DNA from: an uncultured Lachnospiraceae bacterium
Lineage (GTDB): Bacteria; Bacillota; Clostridia; Lachnospirales; Lachnospiraceae
Reading direction: 5' to 3'
NCBI GenBank assembly: GCA_910583615.1
Contig: CAJTXP010000048.1
Span: 1 to 29,969, forward strand
Length of the DNA: 29,969 bases
A program made the translations under genes and the position numbers. This document shows, piece by piece, positions 1 to 8,023 of the stretch. Numbering within the stretch: the stretch's first letter is position 1; every line of letters begins with the position of its first letter. Below the pieces are notes generated by a model. It saw nothing but the letters and a program-made list of their open reading frames with translations. It did not search any database and was not told where the DNA came from.

Positions 1-98
1 TACACTCCATACGAGCGCAGAGCACACAGGCCCAGGACGCAGACCACCGCCCATCCCGCCCACCCCGCAAGAAGCAACGTACCGGCTGCTTTTTGCAT
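1..98 (-). CDS. possible start of a small membrane protein, cut by the window edge
   Basis: An open frame begins at an ATG at position 98 and runs off the left edge without a stop (32 codons). The peptide starts MQKAAGTLLLAGWAGW and continues as one hydrophobic stretch ending near LRSYGV, so it could be a single membrane segment or signal anchor. There is no clear ribosome binding site before the ATG. It lies downstream of the RT-primase gene in the same direction. It could equally be chance reading in GC-rich DNA; function is unknown. Confidence 0.25.
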   Translation of the reverse strand, partial: MQKAAGTLLLAGWAGWAVVCVLGLCALRSYGV

Positions 99-120
99 CA
101 GTGCCAGGCCGCAGTCAGCA

Positions 121-153
121 GCCGGAGTCACCTCTGGAATCTGTGACTCCGGC
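121..153 (-). terminator. perfect 11-bp inverted repeat after the RT-primase gene
   Basis: GCCGGAGTCAC at 121-131 pairs exactly with GTGACTCCGGC at 143-153 across an 11-nt loop. It begins 11 nt after the stop codon of the adaptation operon, where a terminator is expected. Neither strand has a T-run after the stem, so it may stabilise the mRNA 3' end rather than act as a classical intrinsic terminator. Confidence 0.5.
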
Positions 154-163
154 CGTCATAGAC

Positions 164-3004
164 CTATATCTCAATCACCCACTCACAACTTCCATCCTCC
201 TTTTTTCTCCTGCACAGCAGCCCCATCTCGATCTCCAGGCAGTCCGCCTGCATGCCGTCGAAAACCTGCTCCAGTTCCCGTTCCAGCTTTGTGATATTTT
301 TGTCAATGCCACGCTTCTGCCGTTTCATGCCAAGGATCTTCTCCGCAAGCTCCTGCACCTTTCGATAGACATTAATCTCCTGATACACAGTCTTTTCCTT
401 TTCTTTGGAAAGCGACCGGCTGGAAGGGATCGTGATCTGGCCGTCTTCCGCATCCGTCGATTTCAGCGCATGCAGTACCGGAGACGGATAGCAGTTTTTC
501 GTCCGCTTAAAATTACAGGTACACCCGATCTCCGCCGTAATCTGCCGGTACTGCTCCCGAAGCTTGACGCAGCTCACGGGCTTTCCGGGAAGCTTGTGGA
601 GGAAACGCTCCGTGACCTGATATTGATAGTTCAGCGTATAAGACATAATCTGATGGACAAATTCCTTTCCTTCTTCTCCCATATGTCCGAACACATACAG
701 CACAGACTGCCGTTCAAAATGAGACAGGTAGCCGGTCTTTCTCGCCTTCTGGCACAGATAGCACATCAGGTTACAGCGTTCCAGCACCGTCTGCACCTCC
801 GCACTGAATTTTCCAAAGCCTTCCAGATTCCGGTCCAGAATTTCTCTCCGTCCGGAAATGGCCGGCTCTTCCTTCTTCTGTCCGCCGTGCATGCCGATGA
901 TCCGCTTGAGGGCAGGAAGAGAAAATTTCGCCGCATCCTTCATCCATGCGGAAAAATCCGTGACCGCCTGCAGATCCCCGTTCAGGAAATAACTGCGAAG
1001 TCCGCTTCCTGGATGAATTCCAAGAGGAAGCTTGATATTCTGTCCCGCTTTCCCGGCGCGCAGTTTCCTGTCGTCCGGAAAATATTCCACGCTGATTTCT
1101 TCCGTCTGCACCTCTTTGATCTGTTCTGTAATGATCTGAGAGAGGGCATGAATATATCTGACAGGAATCCATTCCGTAAAAAAGATCCATATATGATACC
1201 CTCTGCACCCGCTGTACTCTGCGTAGCCTTTCAGTCCCAGCCGGTCCAACGCTTTCAGCGCCTCCGCCGCCGCGTGCGCGCATTTTTTCATATACTGGCT
1301 GAATTCCGGGCTCTCTATGGAATATTTCAGAAAAATCTTTTTGGAAACATCAAGGTCGATGACCAGATATTTCGCCGTGCTGTTGGGCCGCTGGACATAG
1401 GTGCCGACAGTCCGTCTGCCGGACAGATGCTCCCTGACGATCTCCTCCGTCAGCGGCTCGTTTTTCTGCTCCACGACTCTGCGCTGCGCCATATATTCCT
1501 CCGCATAGGTGTCCTCCCGTCCCACGAAAAGTTCGCAGAACAGCCGAACCGCCCTGCCGTCCAGTTCCGGTTCCTTCCCTGTATCCGACTCCCAAACGGC
1601 AGGCGGTGACAGCAGACGGTCTTTCTCCGTATTCTGCAGCCTCTGATAACGTTCCATCAGACGGGCGGCTTTGTTCAGGCAGTGCAGCTCCGTATAATCC
1701 TGGATCATCTCCGTCAGGACATCCGGCTCTTCATAAACGATCAGCCTCTCATATCCAGACAACAGCTCCTGCACAAAAGGAGAATCCGGATCGGGCCTGC
1801 ATCCCTGATCCAGCTCTTCCAGCCCATACAACTGCTCGTATTCCAGAAGCCAAAGATCGGTACGCTCCTGCTCCTTCCATACACTGATCATATATTCTGC
1901 CAGCTCCCGGTAAGTATTGTGAAACGAAGCGCGCAGCCCGGCGATCTTTTGCAGGATTTCCGGCTCTTTCCGTCTTACCATGTACAGGACGACTGCGTAT
2001 TCCAGAACGCTTTGGATCTTTCGTTCCTCCCGGTAATACTGTTCCCAGCCTTCCAGGATCTCCGCTCCTTTCTTCAGCTTCTCCTCCGCCGTCAGCGCAG
2101 AAGAGGTCAGAAACATGCTTTCCAGTCTCTCCTTCAAATTCTGTTCCGCTTTCACCGGAACGCTTTTTCCGTTCCCATCCAGATGATATCCCAGAAAATC
2201 CACGCCGCTGCTCACCGGGATCAGCATCGTCTTCTTCTCATTCAGCGTCAGTCCACGCTCCTCCATGCATACTCTTACGAAGCGCAGAAGTTCCGAAGCT
2301 GCTTCCTGATCCTTTGCAACTGCCAGCATATCATCTGAGTACCGTACAAACGCAGGCGTCTTCTCCGCCATCTGATAGTCAAAATCCTTCAGATAGATGT
2401 TAGAGAGAATCGGCGCGATACCAGAGCCCTGCCAGATTCCCCGCTCCTTTTTCACGATTTCGCCATCCTCCATAAGCGATTCCGCCTGTGCATTTTCCAG
2501 AATCAGATCCACAACGTCCGTTTCTTTCAGCGTATGCTGCAGTTCCTTTCTCAGTTTTTCTGCCGATATCGTATTAAAGAAGGAATGAATATCCGCTTTC
2601 AGCACCCATCCATCCCTGCGTCTGCGTATCTGAGCTTCCATATGATCGATGGCCTGCAGTGCGGAGCGTCCGTTCCGGTATGCATACGTTCCCCCGGAAA
2701 ATGCCGGTTCATAGATTTTCTGAAGTTCAAAGGCGATGGACTGCTGTATCACCTTATCCCTCATGGCATAAAGCGCCACGGTCCGCTCTTTTTCCCCTTT
2801 ATAGAGCTGCACCAGCTTAACCGGCAGCGGATGATACCGATGCTCCTGAAGTTCCAGATGAAGCTGCTTCAGATACTCCTTCTTATTCGCTTCAAACATA
2901 TCATATGTGATCCCGTCTGCTCCCGGAGCCGGCTTGTTCTTCAGCACCTTCTGAAGGCCTGCATCCAGTTTCTGCAGATCGATGATCCTCGTATAAAGAC
3001 TCAT
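164..3004 (-). CDS. RT-CAPP: reverse transcriptase fused to CRISPR-associated primase-polymerase
   Basis: A 946-residue fusion enzyme. Residues about 15-300 form a group II intron-like reverse transcriptase: PGADGIT near 27, catalytic Asp138 in LKADIHSFF, QGSGIAPILSN near 192, YSDD at 222-225, LNEKK and FLGYHL. A helical linker follows to about 530. Residues about 535-700 form an AEP primase-polymerase: IDLD with D550 and D552, SGCRGYHIW at 598-606, and KLPLGIHP near 658. The C-terminal helical part has cysteines at 744, 748, 751, 812, 828, 830 and 838 around LSHFERQ and YPSPVLHA, a likely metal-binding PriCT-type module. The chosen ATG has AGGAG 6 nt upstream; an in-frame ATG at 3031 is possible. 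It follows cas1 and cas2 in one operon. Known RT-CAPP proteins can copy RNA and DNA and are linked to spacer acquisition, so a role in turning RNA into spacer DNA is inferred here. No Cas1 domain is fused to it. Confidence 0.93.
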   Translation of the reverse strand: MSLYTRIIDLQKLDAGLQKVLKNKPAPGADGITYDMFEANKKEYLKQLHLELQEHRYHPLPVKLVQLYKGEKERTVALYAMRDKVIQQSIAFELQKIYEPAFSGGTYAYRNGRSALQAIDHMEAQIRRRRDGWVLKADIHSFFNTISAEKLRKELQHTLKETDVVDLILENAQAESLMEDGEIVKKERGIWQGSGIAPILSNIYLKDFDYQMAEKTPAFVRYSDDMLAVAKDQEAASELLRFVRVCMEERGLTLNEKKTMLIPVSSGVDFLGYHLDGNGKSVPVKAEQNLKERLESMFLTSSALTAEEKLKKGAEILEGWEQYYREERKIQSVLEYAVVLYMVRRKEPEILQKIAGLRASFHNTYRELAEYMISVWKEQERTDLWLLEYEQLYGLEELDQGCRPDPDSPFVQELLSGYERLIVYEEPDVLTEMIQDYTELHCLNKAARLMERYQRLQNTEKDRLLSPPAVWESDTGKEPELDGRAVRLFCELFVGREDTYAEEYMAQRRVVEQKNEPLTEEIVREHLSGRRTVGTYVQRPNSTAKYLVIDLDVSKKIFLKYSIESPEFSQYMKKCAHAAAEALKALDRLGLKGYAEYSGCRGYHIWIFFTEWIPVRYIHALSQIITEQIKEVQTEEISVEYFPDDRKLRAGKAGQNIKLPLGIHPGSGLRSYFLNGDLQAVTDFSAWMKDAAKFSLPALKRIIGMHGGQKKEEPAISGRREILDRNLEGFGKFSAEVQTVLERCNLMCYLCQKARKTGYLSHFERQSVLYVFGHMGEEGKEFVHQIMSYTLNYQYQVTERFLHKLPGKPVSCVKLREQYRQITAEIGCTCNFKRTKNCYPSPVLHALKSTDAEDGQITIPSSRSLSKEKEKTVYQEINVYRKVQELAEKILGMKRQKRGIDKNITKLERELEQVFDGMQADCLEIEMGLLCRRKKEDGSCEWVIEI

Positions 3005-3092
3005 GTTTTTCTCCTGTGTGTTGTCGTGCATCTGCCTTTCCCAGACCAGGCAGATGTCTTTTTCCTGTAGTTTCTCCCGTATTCCGGCCCCA

Positions 3093-3383
3093 TCATATAA
3101 TAATGACTTCCTCGTCCGGCCAGCCTTCCGGCTTTTTGGGGACGCCGATGACCTGCTTCTTCCCCATGCAGTTCTTACAAATGTAATAAAAGCAGATATT
3201 CCCATCCTGCGCTTCGACTCCCTGCATAATACGCAGCAGTTTTCCGTACAGCTCTTTATACCGCTTCTCATCCAGATCACATTCAAAGACGCTGTACTGC
3301 ACCCGTCTTCCATAGCCTTCCAGCGTCTTTACAATCTGATTTCTCACCCGGTCAGAAGTAATATCATAACAGACTAAATACAT
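3093..3383 (-). CDS. cas2: CRISPR-associated endonuclease Cas2
   Basis: A 96-residue ferredoxin-fold Cas2. It begins MYLVCYDITSDRVRNQI, with the conserved Asp7 at the end of the first strand, and contains the QYSVFECDLDE segment typical of the dimer core. The start at 3383 is preceded by GGGAGG about 7 nt upstream; an ATG 15 nt further upstream would add five residues with no family match. It overlaps the last 10 nt of cas1, so translation is probably coupled. Cas2 bridges two Cas1 dimers in the spacer integrase. The RT-primase gene starts 88 nt after its stop. Confidence 0.95.
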   Translation of the reverse strand: MYLVCYDITSDRVRNQIVKTLEGYGRRVQYSVFECDLDEKRYKELYGKLLRIMQGVEAQDGNICFYYICKNCMGKKQVIGVPKKPEGWPDEEVIII

Positions 3384-4372
3384 GTAGGGCCCTCCCATCG
3401 AAAGGGCACATAGTCTGCGCCTGTCTGTACCGCTTTTTTCAGAAGACTTACCTGTTCCCGGATTCGGGACCGGAAGCTCATCTCTCCTTCGGAAAAACTT
3501 TTGTCCGTCATCCAGCGTTCAAATTCCCGGCAGAACTTCTGAAAGCCGTCTTCATTCAGCAGTATCTGGTCCTCCTCCGCGGAAAAATCATATTCCGTGA
3601 TCATGCGCTTGTTAAACAGCCGGATGACAAGACGGTCCACCACCGGCTGACGGAACTCTTCCACCATGTCCAGCGCCAGCGATTTCCTCCCATAGCGGAT
3701 GCCGTGGAGAAATCCCAGATACATCTCGAAGGATTCCGCATCCAGTGCATTGTTGACCTCCTTCGTCAGAAATGTATAACCAAGACTGATCATAACATTG
3801 ATGGGGTCCCGGGGCGGCCGCCGGTTCCTCCCGTGAAATTCAAATTCACACCGGAACATATGGCCGAAGGCTCCGAAGTAAATACTGCTGCAGATGCCTT
3901 CCACGCCCAGGATCTCACTGGACGTCTGCCTGCCCGGAAGCTTTCCCAGATATTCTTCCATTTTTTCCGCATCCGGCTGCCAGTCATAAGTGTCCCTGTC
4001 AAAATGAAACCTCCGGATCATGGTCATCTGGTTGCGGATCTTGTTGTCCACGATCCTGCGCGCCACTGCCAGACGCCGTTCCAGATCATTCCAGACCTCA
4101 TACTGCGCCAGACGCAGAAAGATGTTTTTGGACGCCTCCGCCGCCGTGCAGCCCAGATATTTTCCGGAACGGGAAAAATAATTGACGTCCACACCTCTGG
4201 TCATCAGCATCTGCAGCGCCTGCGCCGTCACCTGCACGCTGCCGATGACCGCCATATTCGTAAGATTTGCCACAGGGATCTCAAGAAGCGTCTCCGCTCC
4301 CTTGCTCACCAGCACGCGTTCATTTTTCCGGCGGACATAAGCGCCCTGTTCTTTTACATACAATACTGCCAT
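3374..4372 (-). CDS. cas1: CRISPR-associated integrase Cas1
   Basis: A 332-residue Cas1, normal for the family. The metal-binding triad is visible: Glu158 in ILGVEGICSS, His223 in LGFLHGIRYG and Glu238 in LDMVEEFRQPVVDR. The N-terminal beta domain starts MAVLYVKEQGAYVRR. The start at 4372 has GGAGG 9 nt upstream and lies 4 nt after the stop of the CARF-HEPN gene. An upstream in-frame ATG would add 26 residues encoded within that gene and was rejected. Cas1 inserts new spacers at the leader end of the arrays together with Cas2. Here the partner polymerase is a separate RT-primase instead of the RT-Cas1 fusion seen in many type III systems. Confidence 0.96.
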   Translation of the reverse strand: MAVLYVKEQGAYVRRKNERVLVSKGAETLLEIPVANLTNMAVIGSVQVTAQALQMLMTRGVDVNYFSRSGKYLGCTAAEASKNIFLRLAQYEVWNDLERRLAVARRIVDNKIRNQMTMIRRFHFDRDTYDWQPDAEKMEEYLGKLPGRQTSSEILGVEGICSSIYFGAFGHMFRCEFEFHGRNRRPPRDPINVMISLGYTFLTKEVNNALDAESFEMYLGFLHGIRYGRKSLALDMVEEFRQPVVDRLVIRLFNKRMITEYDFSAEEDQILLNEDGFQKFCREFERWMTDKSFSEGEMSFRSRIREQVSLLKKAVQTGADYVPFRWEGPTCI

Positions 4373-4376
4373 GGTC

Positions 4377-5984
4377 TCATGCCTCCGTTCTGGAGTAATA
4401 CTCGGAATCCATGGGATTGACCCACTCCATGATCCGTTTCTCCGCTGCAAAATTCACATCTTCAATGACGCACAGCTCCCGGAAAATCTCCTCCGCAAAC
4501 TTTTTGAATTTTTCAAAATTTGTCTTTCCCACCGGTCCGAGCCCATGGGCAAAGATACTGTTATTGCGCAGATATACCATGGAACGGATCCGTTTCAGCT
4601 TGTCCACATGTCTGCCGTTTTCCATCCTGCTGATGGGATCGCCAAGAGCCTGCAGGATCACAAAGCCTTCCAGAAGAGAGACCTGTTCCGACAGATAACC
4701 GTTCCCGACTCTTCCATACAGCGCTTTTTTAATATCATTGATATCGTTTTTGAGCTGAGAAAAGCAGTCCTCCGGGGACTGCCCTTCCAGATCCGGTCTC
4801 TGTTCAAAATTGTAACGGATATTTTTGTAATCCATGCGGGATACATACAGGCCGTATACTGCCAGACGCCGCTGCTCAATCATTTCCAGCAGACGATAGA
4901 GCAGGAGCGTGGCCATATCGTATTTCTCCTGAACCTCCCGCACGCATGCGTTGGTATACATGGTGAACATGAGCGGAATGATATACTGCCGGTCCGTCAG
5001 GACTTCCATCTGCCTTTTCGCCGCGATCAGCTCCGGGATCTGTACCAGCCTGCCAAGAACTTCCTCCTGCGCGCAAAGATGCTCTGCATAATCCATCAGG
5101 AGAAACTGCCGGTGAGTCCGCCGGTCTCTTCGGATCTCCCGGTTCAACTGCCTCATATACTCATACGCCTCTGAGAAATCCAGTGCATCCCATGCTTCAT
5201 AGCTTTTCGCCAGAAGATACGCAAAGTTCATCTCCTGCCGAATGGCCGGGTCCGGAATCTCCTCCTTCAGCGTCAGCAGACGCTCGCCTGCTCCGGCATA
5301 GTTATATTCGCCGAACAGAGTCAGCGCCTTCTCGATCTCGATATCTCCGAACACTTCCAGAGGATTATCAATCCAGAACATGCGTTCTGTCCCGGGGTTG
5401 GGCTTCCGGAAATCCACCAGATATTCCGTGCATCCCACATAGAGCAGCTGCACGCCGATCATGGCGCCCGCCATGGCTGCCGCGGCTGACATGGCCTTTG
5501 TCCCTCCGGTAAAATCAATATAGATTTTCTCCGGTTTCTTCCATTTCAGATAGGCCCTCTTGATCTCCCGGTAGATATCCAGCGGTTCCGTCTCATGGAT
5601 GATGCTCTTCTCATATCCGGCCGCGTCCAGACCGCAGTAATCCACCACCTTCGCCAGATACCGTTCGGAAACTTCCGTATACAAAAAAAGAACCCGTTTG
5701 GGCTCCAGCAGCATAATATCCAGGACCAGCGGTTCGTAAGAGGTCCCCACAGACAGAATCAGGCATTCTACAGGCTCCGTCACCTGCGGGCGGTTGTTCT
5801 GTATGAACGTTTCCACGATGGGCTCCATGAGAATGTTCTCATAATAAGCTTCCGCTTCCTTTCTCTGTTCCGCCGTCTTGCGCTCCAGCTGCTTCCAGTG
5901 CTCCGCAAGCTCCGTCAGGCTTTTCTTTCCGGTCTGCTTTCTTTTTGTGTCCGTTGTGTTTGTTGTTTTTGTTGTCTTTCCCAT
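4377..5984 (-). CDS. CARF-HEPN ribonuclease, Csm6-like (Cas_02710/TIGR02710 type)
   Basis: A 535-residue predicted cyclic-oligoadenylate-activated RNase. After a Lys/Thr-rich start and a helix (about 1-70), the CARF domain begins at LILSVGTSYEPL (75-86) and carries the ligand-site motif IDFTGGTKAMS at 156-166. The C-terminal half is helical. The HEPN active site is RNNSIFAH, with R473 and His480 in R-x6-H spacing, so it should be catalytically competent. The start has GGAG 8 nt upstream. It is the first gene of the adaptation operon, 4 nt from cas1, and lies about 8 kb from the cas10 that would supply its activator. One of three CARF proteins here and the only one next to cas1. Confidence 0.88.
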   Translation of the reverse strand: MGKTTKTTNTTDTKRKQTGKKSLTELAEHWKQLERKTAEQRKEAEAYYENILMEPIVETFIQNNRPQVTEPVECLILSVGTSYEPLVLDIMLLEPKRVLFLYTEVSERYLAKVVDYCGLDAAGYEKSIIHETEPLDIYREIKRAYLKWKKPEKIYIDFTGGTKAMSAAAAMAGAMIGVQLLYVGCTEYLVDFRKPNPGTERMFWIDNPLEVFGDIEIEKALTLFGEYNYAGAGERLLTLKEEIPDPAIRQEMNFAYLLAKSYEAWDALDFSEAYEYMRQLNREIRRDRRTHRQFLLMDYAEHLCAQEEVLGRLVQIPELIAAKRQMEVLTDRQYIIPLMFTMYTNACVREVQEKYDMATLLLYRLLEMIEQRRLAVYGLYVSRMDYKNIRYNFEQRPDLEGQSPEDCFSQLKNDINDIKKALYGRVGNGYLSEQVSLLEGFVILQALGDPISRMENGRHVDKLKRIRSMVYLRNNSIFAHGLGPVGKTNFEKFKKFAEEIFRELCVIEDVNFAAEKRIMEWVNPMDSEYYSRTEA

Positions 5985-6157
5985 TTGTTTTCTCCTTTTT
6001 CTCTTTTGTCCGTAAACGGCGAATCAATAACGCTGTCTTGGAAGCGTAATGCCCCATCGTTTACGTTTGTCAGGTAACTGCACACTGCGCATCTGACGGC
6101 CGATGCTTCCAAGCGTCTCTCCCGCCCCCCTTTCTTTCCATAATCTTCAGATCCTCA

Positions 6158-6194
6158 GGTGCAATGCCCTGCGGCGGGCGTGAAAATTTCTGAA
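6158..6194 (-). repeat. relic CRISPR repeat, outermost
   Basis: Contains CAATGCCCTGCGGCGGGC, matching the first half of the array repeat with GCGG in place of ACAT; the second half is eroded (only ATTTCTG remains). It lies beyond the terminator hairpin of array 1 and may be left from an older, deleted array. Confidence 0.6.
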
Positions 6195-6230
6195 AATCCG
6201 AAATGTCAGCTGCGTTCGTGCCGTGACAGC

Positions 6231-6285
6231 AAAAAAGAGTCTGTGAAAAATCCCGGCAATTCCGGATTCTTTCACAGACCCTTTT
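6231..6285 (-). terminator. trailer terminator hairpin of array 1
   Basis: An imperfect stem pairs AGAGTCTGTGAAAAA with TCTTTCACAGACCCT around a CCCGG-containing loop; read on the minus strand it ends in a T-run. It sits on the leader-distal side of the array, where array transcription should stop. Related copies occur at 8869-8920 and 12640-12690 with compensating stem changes. Confidence 0.65.
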
Positions 6286-6326
6286 CTGTTCTGCACTTCC
6301 TGATCGTCTCTTCATTTGTATGCGCT

Positions 6327-6363
6327 TTCTTAGTGCCCTGCGGCGGGCGTGTTCTGATTTCTG
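6327..6363 (-). repeat. degenerate terminal repeat of array 1
   Basis: Keeps TGCCCTGCGGCGGGC and ATTTCTG but has lost the GTGTCAA end and the CTTCTCCC core. It follows the first good repeat after 30 bp. The 40-bp stretch on its left resembles the trailers of the other two CRISPR copies. Confidence 0.7.
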
Positions 6364-6393
6364 TTCAACAACAATAGCAATGCCAACAACAAC

Positions 6394-7023
6394 GTGTCAA
6401 TGCCCTGTGGCGGGCTTCTCCCATTTCTACAGCCCGGAAAGAAAGAGGTATTTCCCATGAACATGCTGTGTCAATGCCCTATATCAGGCTTCTCCCATTT
6501 CTACGGCCCGGCAATTTGTCACCGCGAATTCCGTCTGCAGGATTGTGTCAATGCCCTACATCGGGCTTCTCCCATTTCTACGTCTATTAAAAAGGAGGAA
6601 GAAAAAATGACAGTTTTTGTGTCAATGCCCTACATCGGGCTTCTCCCATTTCTACTGGAGATGGTAGACGATGACACTCAAGACAATGCAGTGTGTCAAT
6701 GCCCTACATCGGGCTTCTCCCATTTCTACCTTCCAAAAGTTTTCGTGTTCGGGATGCTCATTGGATGTGTCAATGCCCTACATCGGGCTTCTCCCATTTC
6801 TACGCCGTTCAGACCCCGAAGAAGTCAACAGTCACTCCTGTGTCAATGCCCTACATCGGGCTTCTCCCATTTCTACTGCAACAACCGAGGAAGTAGAAAG
6901 GGCCAAGGAGATTGTGTCAATGCCCTACATCGGGCTTCTCCCATTTCTACACAAAATCGACTGGGTGAAACTAGCCCTAGATTTTTGTGTCAATGCCCTA
7001 CATCGGGCTTCTCCCATTTCTAC
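6394..7023 (-). CRISPR. CRISPR array 1: nine 37-bp repeats, eight spacers
   Basis: Repeats start at 6394, 6468, 6545, 6619, 6693, 6767, 6840, 6914 and 6987. On the plus strand each starts GTGTCAATGCCCT and ends CTTCTCCCATTTCTAC. Spacers are 36-40 bp. The two leftmost repeats differ (GTGG or TATATCAGG in the centre) while the seven on the right are identical, so the leader-distal end is on the left and the array is transcribed on the minus strand. In that orientation the repeat starts GTAGAAATGGGAGAAGCCC and ends ATTGACAC, the usual 8-nt handle of type III crRNAs, with a short GCCC/GGGC stem. Spacers at 6431-6467 and 6582-6618 each contain a ribosome site followed by ATG in plus orientation. 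Confidence 0.98.
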
Positions 7024-7229
7024 AGTACCCTTTAAAAAACCTTATAAAATCAATGGTTTCCGGGACCGTTTTCAGGGGGTAATTGTCAGAAAATTCTGAA
7101 AATTCCAATTTTCCAAACAAAACTGTGCATGTTTACAATTTGTTCATAATTAAGCACATTTTTATTCTACATCGCATACTGTAAAAATGCAAGCAAAATC
7201 TGCTTTTCCTTAACAATTTATTATTTTTC
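7024..7229 (-). promoter_or_regulatory. leader of CRISPR array 1
   Basis: A 206-bp AT-rich stretch next to the newest repeat. By eye it differs from the array 2 leader (13064-13269) at about three positions. It has short repeats of AATTTTC near the array, TTATAAGG close to the first repeat on the minus strand, and no open reading frame. It should contain the array promoter and the Cas1-Cas2 recognition site; the promoter boxes cannot be placed with confidence. Confidence 0.85.
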
Positions 7230-7235
7230 GTGCGG

Positions 7236-7272
7236 CAGGGCTGAAGTTCCTGTGTTTCTGTTAAACATGTTG
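7236..7272. repeat. short repeat shared with 10266-10302
   Basis: CAGGGCTGAAGTTCCTGTGT followed by a GTTAAA-ATGTT tail recurs at 10266-10302 with two mismatches. Both copies sit just beyond a leader-end-like TTATTTTT. It may mark a recombination boundary or the end of a mobile element. Confidence 0.6.
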
Positions 7273-7329
7273 TCATAATCGTAAGACGACATATCCTGCG
7301 TTTGGAAATCGCTGAAGAAGCGGTTTTCG

Positions 7330-7545
7330 TTATTTCCAGGACATCTGCAACTGCTTCCTGCTCTTTGCACAATCTGACAAATACAGATTGATTAATGTCT
7401 GATATGGTATGCCTGATTCCTCACTCTGTTTCTTAAAATAATCTACTGTATCACTGTCTATGTCTATCGTTATCTGCTTTTTTAATCTTTTTGTATAAGG
7501 ATTCTTTCTCGGATTTAAACTTTCAATATTATATCCCTCTCTCAT
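7330..7545 (-). CDS. brnA: BrnA-type ribbon-helix-helix antitoxin
   Basis: A 71-residue antitoxin. After MREGYNIESLNPRKNPY, a ribbon-helix-helix domain starts KKQITIDIDSDTVDYFKK and continues SGIPYQTLINLYL, typical of BrnA. The start at 7545 has AGGAGG 8 nt upstream, better than the ATG at 7563. It overlaps the end of brnT by 17 nt, so the pair is translated together, toxin first as usual for BrnTA. BrnA neutralises BrnT and represses the operon, probably at the palindrome over the brnT start. Confidence 0.88.
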   Translation of the reverse strand: MREGYNIESLNPRKNPYTKRLKKQITIDIDSDTVDYFKKQSEESGIPYQTLINLYLSDCAKSRKQLQMSWK

Positions 7546-7846
7546 TGATTTCACCTCCTGCATATCTGTTATATGTTCTTATTTCGTTTTTAGTCGCCTT
7601 GCTTGCTGAAATAATTCTGATAATGCTGTCATCTTCTCGATAGCAATGACTCACAATGCACAAATTTTCATGTTTGGTAATGACAAGTATCAAAAACCTC
7701 TCCTCTCTTATAGAATGATCCGGATCATCAAATATAATTGCATTATCATCATAAAATACCGTTGCAGCTTCTTCAAAATCAATTCCATGCTTGACTATGT
7801 TGATTTGATTCTTGTTTTCATCCCATTCAAAACTTATATATTTCAT
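7529..7846 (-). CDS. brnT: BrnT-type ribonuclease toxin
   Basis: A 105-residue toxin of the RelE-like BrnT fold. Family blocks are in order: FEWDENKNQINIVKHGIDFE, AATVFYDDNAIIFDDPDHS, then VSHCYREDDSIIRIISASKA and a final Tyr-containing helix. BrnT is an mRNA-cleaving toxin that slows growth. An in-frame TAA lies four codons before the ATG and no ribosome site precedes it, while a good promoter lies so close that the mRNA may be leaderless. It stands between CRISPR array 1 and the vestigial array and could stabilise the island. Confidence 0.9.
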   Translation of the reverse strand: MKYISFEWDENKNQINIVKHGIDFEEAATVFYDDNAIIFDDPDHSIREERFLILVITKHENLCIVSHCYREDDSIIRIISASKATKNEIRTYNRYAGGEINERGI

Positions 7847-7863
7847 AATTAAATTTTAATTAT
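7845..7863. promoter_or_regulatory. palindromic operator over the brnT start
   Basis: ATAATTAAA (7845-7853) and TTTAATTAT (7855-7863) form a perfect 9-bp inverted repeat with one central base. It covers the ATG and the -10 box, a suitable site for repression by the ribbon-helix-helix protein BrnA. Confidence 0.55.
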
Positions 7864-7881
7864 CATATAATTATTTATCAA
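7853..7881 (-). promoter_or_regulatory. brnTA promoter
   Basis: Minus strand: -35 TTGATA (7876-7881), 17-bp spacer, -10 TAAAAT (7853-7858). The -10 box ends only 6 nt before the brnT ATG, so the transcript would start at or very near the start codon. Confidence 0.55.
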
Positions 7882-8023
7882 TGGATGAAACCAGATAGGG
7901 ATAAAACATAAAAATTATGTTTACAATTTATGATATTGTCCATAGAAATAGCGAGCATCGGATTATGTCAGCCATAATCCTGGTTTACAACCAAACGATA
8001 AGAAAGCTTCCGCGAAATATGCA

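Noticed and set aside
771..1595. Minus-strand open frames inside the primase part
   Set aside because: Arg/Gly-rich shadow readings in another frame of the RT-primase gene.
164..3313. Long start of the RT-primase at 3313
   Set aside because: The first 100 residues would be encoded out of frame over cas2 and have no family match; the ATG at 3004 has a good ribosome site and begins at the RT domain.
6158..7023. Transcription of array 1 on the plus strand
   Set aside because: Repeat decay lies on the left, the conserved leader on the right, and the ATTGACAC handle is at the repeat 3' end only on the minus strand.
6394..7099. Plus-strand open frames with repeating SMPYIGLLPFL or CQCPTSGFSHFY units
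   Set aside because: They are translations of the CRISPR repeats, not a repeat protein; units match the 37-bp repeats exactly and spacers are unrelated to each other.
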